This document shows positions 8,788 through 17,176 of a stretch of DNA of 64,000 nucleotides, piece after piece (position 1 is the first letter of the stretch; every line of letters begins with the position of its first letter). Below the pieces are notes generated by a model. It ran no database searches, had not been told where the DNA came from, and saw only the letters and a list, made by a program, of their open reading frames with translations. Both the position numbers and the translations under genes were made by a program. The DNA is from Pararhizobium arenae. GTDB lineage: Bacteria > Pseudomonadota > Alphaproteobacteria > Rhizobiales > Rhizobiaceae. The stretch is taken from contig NZ_MOOY01000002.1 of assembly GCF_001931685.1 (NCBI RefSeq), positions 310,001-374,000 of the forward strand. The letters run 5' to 3'.

Positions 8788-9557
8788 CGGGGCGGCGTCT
8801 GGCGATCGTCACCGGCGGGCGGCGGGGTATCGGCCTTGGCATCGCCAAGGCGCTCGCTGCCGCCGATTTCGATATTGCGATCACGGGCATTGGTGACAGC
8901 GCCGGTATTTCGCCGGTCTTGGAGGAGCTTGAAGCGCTGGGCGCGCAGGCGGCCTTTTATCGCGCCGATCTCTCCGATGTGTCCGGCCATCAGGCGACGG
9001 TCGAGGCTGTGGTCAAGCGCTTCGGTCGCATCGATTGCCTCGTCAACAACGCCGGCATGGCATCTGTGGTGCGGGGTGATTTCCTCGAGCTGAGCCCCGA
9101 GAATTTCGACACGATCGTCGCGACCAATCTGCGTGGCACGGTGTTCTTCACGCAGGCCGTTTTGCGCTCGATGCTTTCGACGGACGTTGCAGCGCGCGGT
9201 GCTCGTTCCATCATGAACATCACCTCGGTTTCGGCGTCTCTGAGTTCGCCGGAACGGCTGGATTATTGTGTGAGCAAGGCGGGGCTCTCTGCCTTTTCGC
9301 AAGGGCTGGCGCTCAGGCTTGCGGAAACGGGCATCGGGGTTTTCGAGGTGCGGCCGGGCATCATCCGGTCGGAAATGACAGCCGGGGTTTCTGCGAAATA
9401 CGACGCGCTGATCGATGGCGGGCTGGTGCCGATGAAGCGGTGGGGCGAGCCATCTGATATCGGCGATATCGTCTCGGCTCTGGCTTCCGGGCGGTTCGGG
9501 TTTGCGACGGGCTCGGTCATCCAGGCGGACGGGGCGCTGTCGATCGGGCGGTTATGA
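8784..9557 (+). CDS. SDR-family 3-ketoacyl-ACP-reductase-like oxidoreductase
   Basis: Short-chain dehydrogenase of 257 residues, classical type. The cofactor motif TGGRRGIG is at about 10-17, NNAG is in LVNNAGMAS, and the catalytic residues are Ser in NITSVSAS and Tyr/Lys in YCVSKAG. The start is the ATG at 8784, whose ATGA overlaps the stop of the GMC gene. The longer open frame to 8643 lies inside the upstream gene. It likely works on the same carbohydrate substrate as the preceding oxidoreductase, reducing or oxidising a hydroxyl/keto group with NAD(P)H. Confidence 0.9.
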   Translation: MTGRRLAIVTGGRRGIGLGIAKALAAADFDIAITGIGDSAGISPVLEELEALGAQAAFYRADLSDVSGHQATVEAVVKRFGRIDCLVNNAGMASVVRGDFLELSPENFDTIVATNLRGTVFFTQAVLRSMLSTDVAARGARSIMNITSVSASLSSPERLDYCVSKAGLSAFSQGLALRLAETGIGVFEVRPGIIRSEMTAGVSAKYDALIDGGLVPMKRWGEPSDIGDIVSALASGRFGFATGSVIQADGALSIGRL

Positions 9558-9567
9558 GTGGATGACC

Positions 9568-9695
9568 TCTCTCCCCGGCGGGGAGAAGGTGGCCCGGAAG
9601 GCCGGATGAGGGGGCGGCGGGATCGGAGCTTGCGGCAAAGACCCCCTCATCGCCTCGCATTCGCTCGGCACTTCTCCCCGCTGGGGAGAAGAGGG
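9568..9695. repeat. Pair of inverted RIME-like palindromic elements
   Basis: Unit 1 is at 9568-9615 (CTCTCCCCGGCGGGGAGAAGG, ending GGATGAGGGGG). Unit 2 is at 9642-9695 (beginning CCCCCTCATCGC, ending CTTCTCCCCGCTGGGGAGAAG). The units face each other as at 1372-1500 and together fill most of the gap between the SDR and the second GMC gene. Confidence 0.75.
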
Positions 9696-9760
9696 CTTGG
9701 AATATTGGACTGGCTTTCTCTTCCCAAAGAAAGACCGGCAGAGACTTTGAGGACAGGAAC

Positions 9761-11416
9761 ATGACCTACGACTACATCATCACCGGCGCCGGCCCCGCGG
9801 GATGCGTGCTTGCAAACCGCCTGACGGAAGATGCCGATTTGAAGGTGCTGCTGCTGGAAGCCGGCGGCAGCGACTGGAACCCGCTGTTCCATATGCCCGC
9901 CGGTTTTGCCAAGATGACAAAGGGGGTCGCGAGTTGGGGCTGGGAGACCGTGCCGCAGAAGCACATGAAGAACCGCGTGCTGCGCTACACCCAGGCCAAG
10001 GTCATCGGCGGCGGTTCCTCGATCAATGCCCAGCTCTACACGCGCGGCAATGCGGCCGATTACGATCTCTGGGCAAGTGAGGACGGCTGCACCGGCTGGG
10101 ATTATCGCAATGTGCTGCCCTATTTCAAACGCTCGGAAGACAACCAGCGTTTCGCCGACGATTATCATGGTTATGGTGGCCCGCTCGGCGTGTCCATGCC
10201 GGTCTCGGGTCTGCCGATTTGCGATGCCTATATCCGCGCCGGCCAGGAACTCGGCATTCCCTACAATCACGACTTCAACGGCAAGCAGCAGGCGGGCGTC
10301 GGCTTTTACCAGCTGACCCAGCGCAATCGCCGCCGCTCGTCCGCATCGCTTGCCTATCTCAATCCGATCCGCGACCGCAAGAACCTGACGGTGCGGCTCG
10401 GCGCGCGGGTAACGCGCATTTTGATCGAAGGAAAACGAGCGGTCGGCGTCGAGATCGCCACGTCGGGCGGACTGGAAACCATCCGGGCGGATCGGGAAGT
10501 GCTGGTTTCCTCTGGCGCCATCGGCTCGCCGAAATTGCTGCAGCAATCCGGTATCGGCCCTGCCGATCACCTTCGTTCGGTCGGCGTCGAGGTGAAGCAC
10601 GATCTGCACGGCGTCGGCTCCAACCTGCAGGATCATCTCGATCTCTTCGTGATCTCCGAATGCACCGGCGACCATACCTATGACGGCGTGGCGAAGCTGC
10701 ACCGTACGCTGTGGGCCGGGCTGCAATATGTGCTCTTCCGTTCGGGCCCGGTGGCCTCGTCGCTCTTCGAGACCGGCGGCTTCTGGTATGCCGATCCGGA
10801 TGCGCGCTCGCCGGATATCCAGTTCCATCTTGGCCTCGGCTCGGGCATCGAGGCGGGCGTCGAAAAACTCAAGAATGCCGGCGTGACGCTGAATTCCGCC
10901 TATCTGCACCCCCGCTCGCGCGGCACCGTGCGGCTGAAGTCTTCCGATCCGGCGGCAGCACCCCTGATCGATCCGAATTATTGGGAAGATCCGCACGATC
11001 GCAAGATGTCGATCGAGGGACTGAAGATCGCCCGGGAAATCTTCCAGCAGGCGGCGCTTAAACCCTTCATTCTTGAAGAACGCCTGCCGGGCCGCGGCGT
11101 CGTCACCGACGAACAGCTATTCGATTACGGCTGCGCCAATGCCAAGACGGATCACCATCCGGTCGGCACCTGCAAGATGGGTACGGGGGCGGATGCGGTC
11201 GTGGGGCTCGATTTGAAGGTGCATGGGCTTGAAGGTCTGCGCGTCTGCGACAGTTCCGTCATGCCGCGCGTTCCCTCCTGCAACACCAATGGTCCGACGA
11301 TCATGATGGGCGAGAAGGGATCAGATATCATCCGCGGCCTCGAGCCGCTGCCGGCCGTGATCTTCAGCCATGAGCGCAACGACCAGCGTCCGCGTGCCAG
11401 AGCCAATGTAAGATAG
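9761..11416 (+). CDS. GMC-family (choline dehydrogenase-like) oxidoreductase
   Basis: FAD-dependent dehydrogenase of 551 residues. The FAD motif is YIITGAGPAGCVLANRL (about 4-20), the GMC signature 1 region is KVIGGGSSINAQLYTRGNA (about 80-98), and signature 2 is SSGAIGSPKLLQQSGIGP (about 249-266). The C-terminal active-site His is in DHHPVGTCKMG, with VCDSSVMPRVPSCNTNGPT at the end. It resembles choline/alcohol dehydrogenases, but it is not linked to betaine genes here. Position after the sugar operon and before a glycerate kinase suggests oxidation of a polyol or alditol. ATG follows GAGGACAGGAAC. Confidence 0.9.
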   Translation: MTYDYIITGAGPAGCVLANRLTEDADLKVLLLEAGGSDWNPLFHMPAGFAKMTKGVASWGWETVPQKHMKNRVLRYTQAKVIGGGSSINAQLYTRGNAADYDLWASEDGCTGWDYRNVLPYFKRSEDNQRFADDYHGYGGPLGVSMPVSGLPICDAYIRAGQELGIPYNHDFNGKQQAGVGFYQLTQRNRRRSSASLAYLNPIRDRKNLTVRLGARVTRILIEGKRAVGVEIATSGGLETIRADREVLVSSGAIGSPKLLQQSGIGPADHLRSVGVEVKHDLHGVGSNLQDHLDLFVISECTGDHTYDGVAKLHRTLWAGLQYVLFRSGPVASSLFETGGFWYADPDARSPDIQFHLGLGSGIEAGVEKLKNAGVTLNSAYLHPRSRGTVRLKSSDPAAAPLIDPNYWEDPHDRKMSIEGLKIAREIFQQAALKPFILEERLPGRGVVTDEQLFDYGCANAKTDHHPVGTCKMGTGADAVVGLDLKVHGLEGLRVCDSSVMPRVPSCNTNGPTIMMGEKGSDIIRGLEPLPAVIFSHERNDQRPRARANVR

Positions 11417-11441
11417 GGCCTATGTACGATAGGAGTTTCCG

Positions 11442-11759
11442 ATGATCCGCCACTGCGTTTTTCTGCGTTTCAAGTCCGATTATCCCGATGACCGGAAGAC
11501 AGAGATTTTTCAGGCGATCGAGGCTTTGAAGTCGCTCGTTCCGGGTTTCATCACCGCCCATATCGGTGTGAATGTCAGCCCGGAAACGGGCATGGACAAA
11601 GGGTATTCCGCCGGCTTCATCATCGATTTCACGGATGCCGCTGCCCGCGATGCCTATCTCGTTCATCCAGAACACCAGAAGGTTGGTGGTCGTATTGTTG
11701 ACGCCTGCGAAGGCGGCGTCGATGGTGTGCTTGTCTATGATATCGAAGTTGCGGACTGA
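11442..11759 (+). CDS. Dabb (stress-responsive A/B barrel) domain protein
   Basis: Small ferredoxin-like alpha/beta protein of 105 residues. It opens with IRHCVFLRFK and contains FITAHIGVNVSPE and a YLVHPEHQKV motif near residue 76; that combination is characteristic of Dabb domains. Proteins of this family form dimeric barrels and some act on small aromatic or polyketide molecules, but most have no assigned function. RBS TAGGAGTTTCCG precedes ATG. It abuts the glycerate kinase and is probably co-transcribed with it. Confidence 0.85.
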   Translation: MIRHCVFLRFKSDYPDDRKTEIFQAIEALKSLVPGFITAHIGVNVSPETGMDKGYSAGFIIDFTDAAARDAYLVHPEHQKVGGRIVDACEGGVDGVLVYDIEVAD

Positions 11760-11765
11760 TTGCTG

Positions 11766-13031
11766 ATGCTCCTTGCCCCCCGGCCTTTTCTGGTTAGCCT
11801 TTTCGAGGCCGCTGTCACTGCTGCCGATCCGCTTGCCGCGATCCGCGCTCATCTGCCGGAGCCGCCGAAGGGGCGCACCATCGTCGTCGGTGCAGGCAAA
11901 GCGGCGAGCCAGATGGCGGCGGCTTTCGAAAGTGCCTGGGATGGCCCGCTGGAAGGCGCCGTTGTTGCGCGCCACGGGCCTGTTGCGGAAACGAGGCGCA
12001 TCCGTGTGCTGCAATCGGCGCATCCGGTGCCGGATGAGGCCGGGCTTGCCGCATCAACGGAACTGTTGCGGCTGGTGGAAGGGTTGACCGAGGACGATCT
12101 TGTCATCGCGCTGGTGTCCGGCGGTGGTTCATCACTCCTGCCGGCGCCGCCGGAAGGCTTGACGCTGGAAGACGAGATCGCTGTCAACAGGGCGCTGCTC
12201 GCTTCGGGCGCGCCGATCTCGGCCATGAATGTGGTGCGTAAGCATGTCTCCCGCATCAAGGGCGGGAGGCTGGCTTTTGCCGCGGCACCGGCACGGGTGG
12301 TCAGCCTGATAGTTTCGGATGTGCCCGGTGACAACCCGGCTTTCGTCGCATCCGGGCCTACGATCCCGGATAGCTCGACGGCGGAGGATGCTCTTGCCAT
12401 CGTCGCCCGTTACGGCATGGAGCTGCCGGCGGCGGTAATGCGGCATCTGAAGTCCGGGCAGGCCGGAGCGCCTTTACCGGATCATCCGGCCTTTGAAAAC
12501 CATGTGCGCCATGTGATCGCGTCGGCCAGCGTTTCGCTGGAGGCTGCGGCTGCCAAGGCGAGAGAGCTTGGCGTCGAGCCGGTGATCCTGTCGGACGCGA
12601 TCGAGGGCGAGGCGCGCGATATCGGCCGCATGCACGCGGCCATCGCCAGGGAGACGGCGTTGCGCAATCGGCCCTTCTCCAAGCCGGTGGTGATCCTATC
12701 CGGCGGCGAGACGACTGTGACCATCACAAACACCTACGGCAAGGGCGGACGCAACAGCGAGTTTCTGCTGTCGCTTGCGCTCGATATCGATGGCGTCGCT
12801 GGCATCCATGCGCTGGCGGCCGATACCGATGGCATTGATGGCTCGGAAGACAATGCCGGAGCCTTTGCCGATGGCGGGACGGTCGCGGCGATCCGGGCCG
12901 CAGGAGCCGATCCGCGCGATCATCTCGCCCGCCATGACGCCTGGAGCGCCTTTCGAGCCAGCGGCGATCTCTTCGTGCCGGGGCCGACGGGTACCAACGT
13001 CAACGATTTTCGGGCGATGCTCATCGTCTGA
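11766..13031 (+). CDS. Glycerate 2-kinase (MOFRL/DUF4147 family)
   Basis: Cytoplasmic kinase of about 421 residues converting D-glycerate to 2-phosphoglycerate. The DUF4147 N-terminal domain contains TIVVGAGKAASQMAAAFE and LVSGGGSSLLPAPPEGLTLED, then the KHVSRIKGGRLA motif. The C-terminal MOFRL domain contains SGGETTVTI, GGRNSEFLLSLA and DTDGIDGSEDNAGA. The start is ATG 11766; a TTG at 11760 immediately after the previous stop is the alternative. It gives the upstream oxidoreductases a path into lower glycolysis through glycerate or hydroxypyruvate (tartronate/glyoxylate-type routes). Confidence 0.92.
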   Translation: MLLAPRPFLVSLFEAAVTAADPLAAIRAHLPEPPKGRTIVVGAGKAASQMAAAFESAWDGPLEGAVVARHGPVAETRRIRVLQSAHPVPDEAGLAASTELLRLVEGLTEDDLVIALVSGGGSSLLPAPPEGLTLEDEIAVNRALLASGAPISAMNVVRKHVSRIKGGRLAFAAAPARVVSLIVSDVPGDNPAFVASGPTIPDSSTAEDALAIVARYGMELPAAVMRHLKSGQAGAPLPDHPAFENHVRHVIASASVSLEAAAAKARELGVEPVILSDAIEGEARDIGRMHAAIARETALRNRPFSKPVVILSGGETTVTITNTYGKGGRNSEFLLSLALDIDGVAGIHALAADTDGIDGSEDNAGAFADGGTVAAIRAAGADPRDHLARHDAWSAFRASGDLFVPGPTGTNVNDFRAMLIV

Positions 13032-13257
13032 GCGGCGTCTGCCGTTCAAGGAAATTCGTTTCCTCTTTTTCGCGATCTGCGCTAAATTGATCGTGCCGCG
13101 TGCGCCGTTGCGCACCGCGTACGGCGCGTTGTATCAAGACGGCCTTTCACACTCCAGTTTCTGTTTCCGTGCGGCCAGTCTTGCCCGAACAAGGGCCCGA
13201 GTGAGAGGAGGCGTGTTACGGTAAATCGTCTCCAGTCCAGGCAACAAGTCGGAACAA

Positions 13258-13286
13258 ACCAGCGAAAACGGCGTTTTTTGCTGGTT
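13258..13286 (+). other. Hairpin just upstream of transglutaminase-like gene
   Basis: ACCAGCGAAAA pairs with TTTTTTGCTGGT around a short loop, ending a few bases before the GGAGG-like ribosome site of the gene at 13300. It looks like a terminator or attenuator. The rest of the 268-bp gap 13032-13299 holds no gene that I can support. Confidence 0.35.
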
Positions 13287-13299
13287 GTGGAGGTCGAAT

Positions 13300-14214
13300 A
13301 TGTTCATCCGGTTCGGATACGAGATTGGGGTTCGTTGCGTACAGCCGACACCTCTGATGACTTATCTTTCTGTGGATCGCGACCGGCGACGCGATATCGT
13401 TAGCGAGCGAGGCCCTATCGCCAAACCGCCCATCAAGATGGGCGAGATCACCGACCCGTTCGGCAATGTCTGCGTGCGCATGGTCTTGCCGGAAGGCGAC
13501 ACGGTGTTGTCCTATGATGCTATCATTCGCGACAATGGCCGCCCGGATACAATTTATCTGGAAGCGGGCGCCGTGCCGGTGGAGACGCTTCCGGCATCCT
13601 GTCTACCTTATCTCTCCGCCAGCCGCTATTGTGAAACCGACCGTTTCGGCGCGCTCGCCTGGCGCCAATTCGGCGATATCGAGCCGGGCTGGAAGCGGGT
13701 TCAGGCGATTTGCGACTATGTGCACGAGCGGCTGACCTTCAGTTACGGATACTCCTCAGTCATGCGCACTGCAATGGAGGCGCATGAGGAGCGCTCGGGC
13801 GTTTGCAGGGACTATGCCCACCTTGCGATCACGCTCTGCCGCTGTATGAACATGCCGGCCCGCTACGTGAACGGCTATCTCGCCGAAAGCGATACGGCCG
13901 ATAACCCGGCCCCAATGGATTTCAACTCGTGGTTCGAGGCCTATCTTGAGAACCGGTGGTATACCTTCGATGCCCGCAACAACACCCCGATGGTCGGCCG
14001 GATTGCGGCGGCTCGCGGGTGTGATGCGGCGGATGTGCCCTTGATCCAGACCTTCGGCAAACACGAACTGACGGCGTTCCGTGTCTGGACCTACAAGGAC
14101 ACCAACGTGGAACTGACGGAGCCCCCGAGCCATGGCGAAGTTTCGCTTCTCAATCCCTGGTTCAGCGAGCGCTGGGCGCGCCACGTCATCGAGCGGGAGC
14201 ATCAGGAACATTGA
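13300..14214 (+). CDS. Transglutaminase-like (cysteine protease fold) protein
   Basis: Protein of 304 residues with an N-terminal beta-rich bacterial transglutaminase-associated region followed by the transglutaminase-like core. The nucleophile Cys is in RSGVCRDYAHLAI (about residue 168), and the Asp partner lies in WYTFDARN. At the position where the family normally has the catalytic His (HAW), this protein reads DFNSWFEAYL, with Asn at residue 209, so the triad looks altered. No signal peptide is seen. The start is ATG 13300 with GTGGAGGT upstream. Rhizobial genomes carry several such proteins of unknown role, possibly peptidases. A tail of about 60 residues follows the core. Confidence 0.85.
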   Translation: MFIRFGYEIGVRCVQPTPLMTYLSVDRDRRRDIVSERGPIAKPPIKMGEITDPFGNVCVRMVLPEGDTVLSYDAIIRDNGRPDTIYLEAGAVPVETLPASCLPYLSASRYCETDRFGALAWRQFGDIEPGWKRVQAICDYVHERLTFSYGYSSVMRTAMEAHEERSGVCRDYAHLAITLCRCMNMPARYVNGYLAESDTADNPAPMDFNSWFEAYLENRWYTFDARNNTPMVGRIAAARGCDAADVPLIQTFGKHELTAFRVWTYKDTNVELTEPPSHGEVSLLNPWFSERWARHVIEREHQEH

Positions 14215-14378
14215 GACGCTGCCTGCGTTTTTTAAGGTACTGGTCTGATTTTCCCTTTCCGGCCCAAAAATCGAAAAATAATATCTATAAACTTACTGGA
14301 AAATTTCGGACAACATAGGGAGAGAATGCCGGTGACGAGGACAAAAGTCCGTCCGGCCAAGCCATAGGGAGAGCAAGA

Positions 14379-14507
14379 ATGCAGAGTTCGAAGCCGCTTG
14401 CGCAGAACCGTAACATTTCCGCTGTTTCCTGGAATACCGCCGCACAAGGCGCCGCACTTGCCGCAGCCTTCCTTTTCGTGACCGCAATGGTGTGCGGCGC
14501 GATCTGA
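14379..14507 (+). CDS. Small 42-residue putative membrane protein
   Basis: ATG at 14379 follows an AGGGAGAG ribosome site by 6 bases. The peptide has a polar N-terminus (MQSSKPLAQNRN) and a hydrophobic C-terminal stretch (about residues 24-42, AALAAAFLFVTAMVCGAI) long enough for one membrane helix. A clear intrinsic terminator follows 20 bases after the stop, and the upstream 160 bases are AT-rich, so the unit looks like a complete monocistronic gene. No family is recognised. It would be missed by a 60-residue cut-off. Confidence 0.55.
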   Translation: MQSSKPLAQNRNISAVSWNTAAQGAALAAAFLFVTAMVCGAI

Positions 14508-14526
14508 CGCTACAGATATTAAAATG

Positions 14527-14564
14527 AAAGGCCTCGCGGACGATCGACGCGGGGCCTTTTCTTT
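14527..14564 (+). terminator. Rho-independent terminator after small ORF
   Basis: AAAGGCCTCGCG pairs with CGCGGGGCCTTTT around a 9-base loop, followed by a T-rich tail (CTTT). It closes the 42-residue gene unit and separates it from the aldehyde dehydrogenase at 14696. Confidence 0.8.
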
Positions 14565-14695
14565 GCTCGTGCCCTGCCTTTGAGCCGCCATCCACAATCT
14601 TCTCTTGACGCCACGGCTTGACCCGGAATTTTCGGCAGGCCAGCATGCGCCCGCGTCGCCGAGGCGGCGCCATAAAACAAGGACGGGAGAGCAGC

Positions 14696-16129
14696 ATGCA
14701 GGACAAGCGGAAATTCTTTATCGGTGGCGCGTGGGTCGATCCGCTAAAGCCCAATGACCTCGAGGTGATCAACCCGGCGACCGAAAAGCCGATTGCGGTC
14801 ATTTCCATGGGCACGGCAGCCGATATCGACCGTGCCGTTGCCGCCGCGAAGGCCGCTTTTCCGAGCTACAGCCAGACGTCGCTTGATGAGCGCATCGCGC
14901 TGTTGGAGAAGCTGCTGGCCATCTACAAGCGCCGATACGACGAGATGGCGCGCACCATCACGCTGGAACTCGGCGCGCCGATCACCATGAGCACCGAGCA
15001 GCAGGCCGATGTCGGCGTCGGCCATCTGCAAGGCTTTATCGATGGCCTGAAGCGGTTGAAGGCGCGCGAAGTGCTGCCGAATGGCGATGTCGTACGCCGC
15101 GAACCGATCGGCGTCTGTGGCCTGATCACGCCCTGGAACTGGCCGATCAACCAGATCGCCCTCAAGGTCGTGCCGGCGTTGGCAACGGGCTGCACCTGCG
15201 TTCTGAAGCCATCCGAATTCACGCCGCTCAATGCGCTTCTTTATGCCGAGATGGTCGAGGAGGCAGGCTTCCCGGCCGGTGTCTTCAATCTCGTCAACGG
15301 GGATGGCATCGAGTGCGGTTCCGCGCTCTCGAAGCACAAGGACATCGACATGATGTCCTTCACCGGCTCCACCCGCGCCGGCATCGCCGTCAGCAAGGAT
15401 GCGGCCGAGACGGTGAAGCGCGTGACGCTGGAGCTCGGCGGCAAATCGCCGAACATCGTTTTCGAAGATGCCGATCTGGAAGAACGTGTGTCCGCAAGCG
15501 TCGCCGAATGCTTCAACAATTCCGGCCAGTCCTGCGACGCGCCGACGCGCATGCTGGTGCAGCGTTCCGTCTACGACAAGGTTGTCGAGATCGCCGAAAA
15601 AGCAGGAAAGCAAGCGACTGTCGGCAATCCGGAAGAGGAGGGCAGCCATATCGGGCCGCTCGTCTCCCATATCCAGTTCGGTCGCGTGCAGGCCCTGATC
15701 GAGGCGGGGGTCGCCGAAGGCGCGCGTCTTCTGGTCGGCGGTCCCGGCAAGCCGGAAGGTTTCGAGACCGGCTATTTCGTTCGCCCGACGATTTTCGCCG
15801 ATGTGAACAATGATATGCGCATTGCCCGTGAGGAAGTCTTCGGCCCGGTGCTGGCGATCATTCCCTTCGAGACGGAGGAAGAAGCCATCGCGATCGCCAA
15901 CGACACGGCTTATGGTCTCGCCGCCTATCTCCAGACCGGCAATCCTGACCGCGCCGAGCGCGTGGCCGCCCGGCTGCGCGCCGGCATGGTCCATATCAAT
16001 GGCGGGCCACACCGCTATGGCAGCCCGTTCGGCGGCTACAAGCAATCCGGCAATGGCCGGGAGGGCGGTTTGTTCGGGCTTGAGGACTTCCTTGAAGTGA
16101 AGACGATCCATCGGCCTGACGCGGCTTGA
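14696..16129 (+). CDS. Aldehyde dehydrogenase family protein
   Basis: NAD(P)-dependent aldehyde dehydrogenase of 477 residues, full length. It opens KFFIGGAWVDP and has the cofactor region TPWNWPINQIALK, the general base Glu246 in LELGGKSPN, and the nucleophile Cys280 in NNSGQSCDAPTR. The FGPVLAII motif lies near residue 383. ATG 14696 has GGACGGGAG upstream and is preferred over the in-frame ATG at 14618. It is a single-gene unit between two terminator-like hairpins. The substrate is unknown; the sequence style is that of broad-range aldehyde dehydrogenases used on aromatic or aliphatic aldehydes. Confidence 0.93.
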   Translation: MQDKRKFFIGGAWVDPLKPNDLEVINPATEKPIAVISMGTAADIDRAVAAAKAAFPSYSQTSLDERIALLEKLLAIYKRRYDEMARTITLELGAPITMSTEQQADVGVGHLQGFIDGLKRLKAREVLPNGDVVRREPIGVCGLITPWNWPINQIALKVVPALATGCTCVLKPSEFTPLNALLYAEMVEEAGFPAGVFNLVNGDGIECGSALSKHKDIDMMSFTGSTRAGIAVSKDAAETVKRVTLELGGKSPNIVFEDADLEERVSASVAECFNNSGQSCDAPTRMLVQRSVYDKVVEIAEKAGKQATVGNPEEEGSHIGPLVSHIQFGRVQALIEAGVAEGARLLVGGPGKPEGFETGYFVRPTIFADVNNDMRIAREEVFGPVLAIIPFETEEEAIAIANDTAYGLAAYLQTGNPDRAERVAARLRAGMVHINGGPHRYGSPFGGYKQSGNGREGGLFGLEDFLEVKTIHRPDAA

Positions 16130-16137
16130 TAATATTC

Positions 16138-16168
16138 GGGGTCTGCAGGCGATCTTGCAGGCCCCGAA
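16138..16168 (+). terminator. Terminator-like hairpin after aldehyde dehydrogenase
   Basis: GGGGTCTGCA pairs with TGCAGGCCCC across a short loop (mismatch at one position), ending in AAATCTTG. No long T-run, so termination is plausible rather than certain. Confidence 0.5.
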
Positions 16169-16270
16169 ATCTTGCTAGTCCGGCTTTTCCCCACTGTGAG
16201 CAATAGGGTTGATCTGATAGGGCCGAGATATCCGACCGGTTGATTCCCCGCCGGGCAGCGATCGATTGGA

Positions 16271-17176
16271 ATGAGCTTGACGCAGACAGTCTCCCAGCCT
16301 GCCGGCCGAATGCGGCCTGCGGACAACCGCTTTGCCATGGCATCGCTTCTTCTCGGCGGCGTCGCGATCAGCGGTTCGCCGATCTTCGTGCGGCTTTCAG
16401 AAGTCGGCCCGATATCCACCGCCTTCTGGCGCGTCGCGCTGGCGCTTCTTCCGCTTGGCCTGTTCTTCATCTTCCGCAAGGACAAAGGGGTCGCGCCCGA
16501 AAGCTGGCGCGACCGGCTGATGCTGATGCTGCCGGGCGTAATGCTGGCGATCAATCTGGCGGGCTGGCACCTGTCCATCAACATGACGTCGGTGGCCAAT
16601 TCGACCCTCTTGGCGAACCTCGCGCCGGTTTTCGTGACGGTCTTCGGCTGGGCGCTGTTTCGTCTGCCCATCACCCGCGCTTTTCTCGCTGGTCTCGTCA
16701 TCGCAGCCATCGGTATTCTCGTGTTGAAGGGCGGTCCTTCGGCACTGGGTGGCGGCGCTTTGAAGGGTGATCTCGTGGCGACGGCCTCCGCCATGTTTTA
16801 CGCGGGTTATATTCTTTCGCTTGGTCGGCTGCGCAGCCGGTTCGATACGTTGCGCATCATGGTCTGGGGTTCGGCATCCGCGGCAGCCTGCCTGCTGCCG
16901 GCGGCGCTTATCTTCGAAAGCACGCTTCTGCCGTCGTCGCTTTACGGCTGGAGCATCGTGCTCGGCGTCGCCTTCATCAGCCATGCCGGCGGGCAGGTGC
17001 TGATCACCTATGCGCTTGCCTACTTGCCACCGGCCTTTTCGTCCCTGACGCTGCTGCTGCAGCCGGTTGGCGCGTCCATACTCGCGTGGTGGGTGCTGAA
17101 CGAGTCGATCGGGGTGATGCAGGCCGCGGGCGGCCTGATCGTTCTTTGTGGAATTGCGGTCGCTCGCCGCGGTTAA
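16271..17176 (+). CDS. DMT-superfamily (EamA) transporter
   Basis: Inner-membrane protein of 301 residues with two EamA repeats and about ten helices. The first repeat begins FAMASLLLGGVAISGSPIFVRL and the second GDLVATASAMFYAGYIL. Members export amino acids, metabolites or drugs. The substrate cannot be read here. It ends four bases into the stop region of the convergent aminotransferase, so the two 3' ends overlap. Start ATG 16271 lacks a strong ribosome site; a later in-frame ATG at 16310 is an alternative. Confidence 0.88.
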   Translation: MSLTQTVSQPAGRMRPADNRFAMASLLLGGVAISGSPIFVRLSEVGPISTAFWRVALALLPLGLFFIFRKDKGVAPESWRDRLMLMLPGVMLAINLAGWHLSINMTSVANSTLLANLAPVFVTVFGWALFRLPITRAFLAGLVIAAIGILVLKGGPSALGGGALKGDLVATASAMFYAGYILSLGRLRSRFDTLRIMVWGSASAAACLLPAALIFESTLLPSSLYGWSIVLGVAFISHAGGQVLITYALAYLPPAFSSLTLLLQPVGASILAWWVLNESIGVMQAAGGLIVLCGIAVARRG

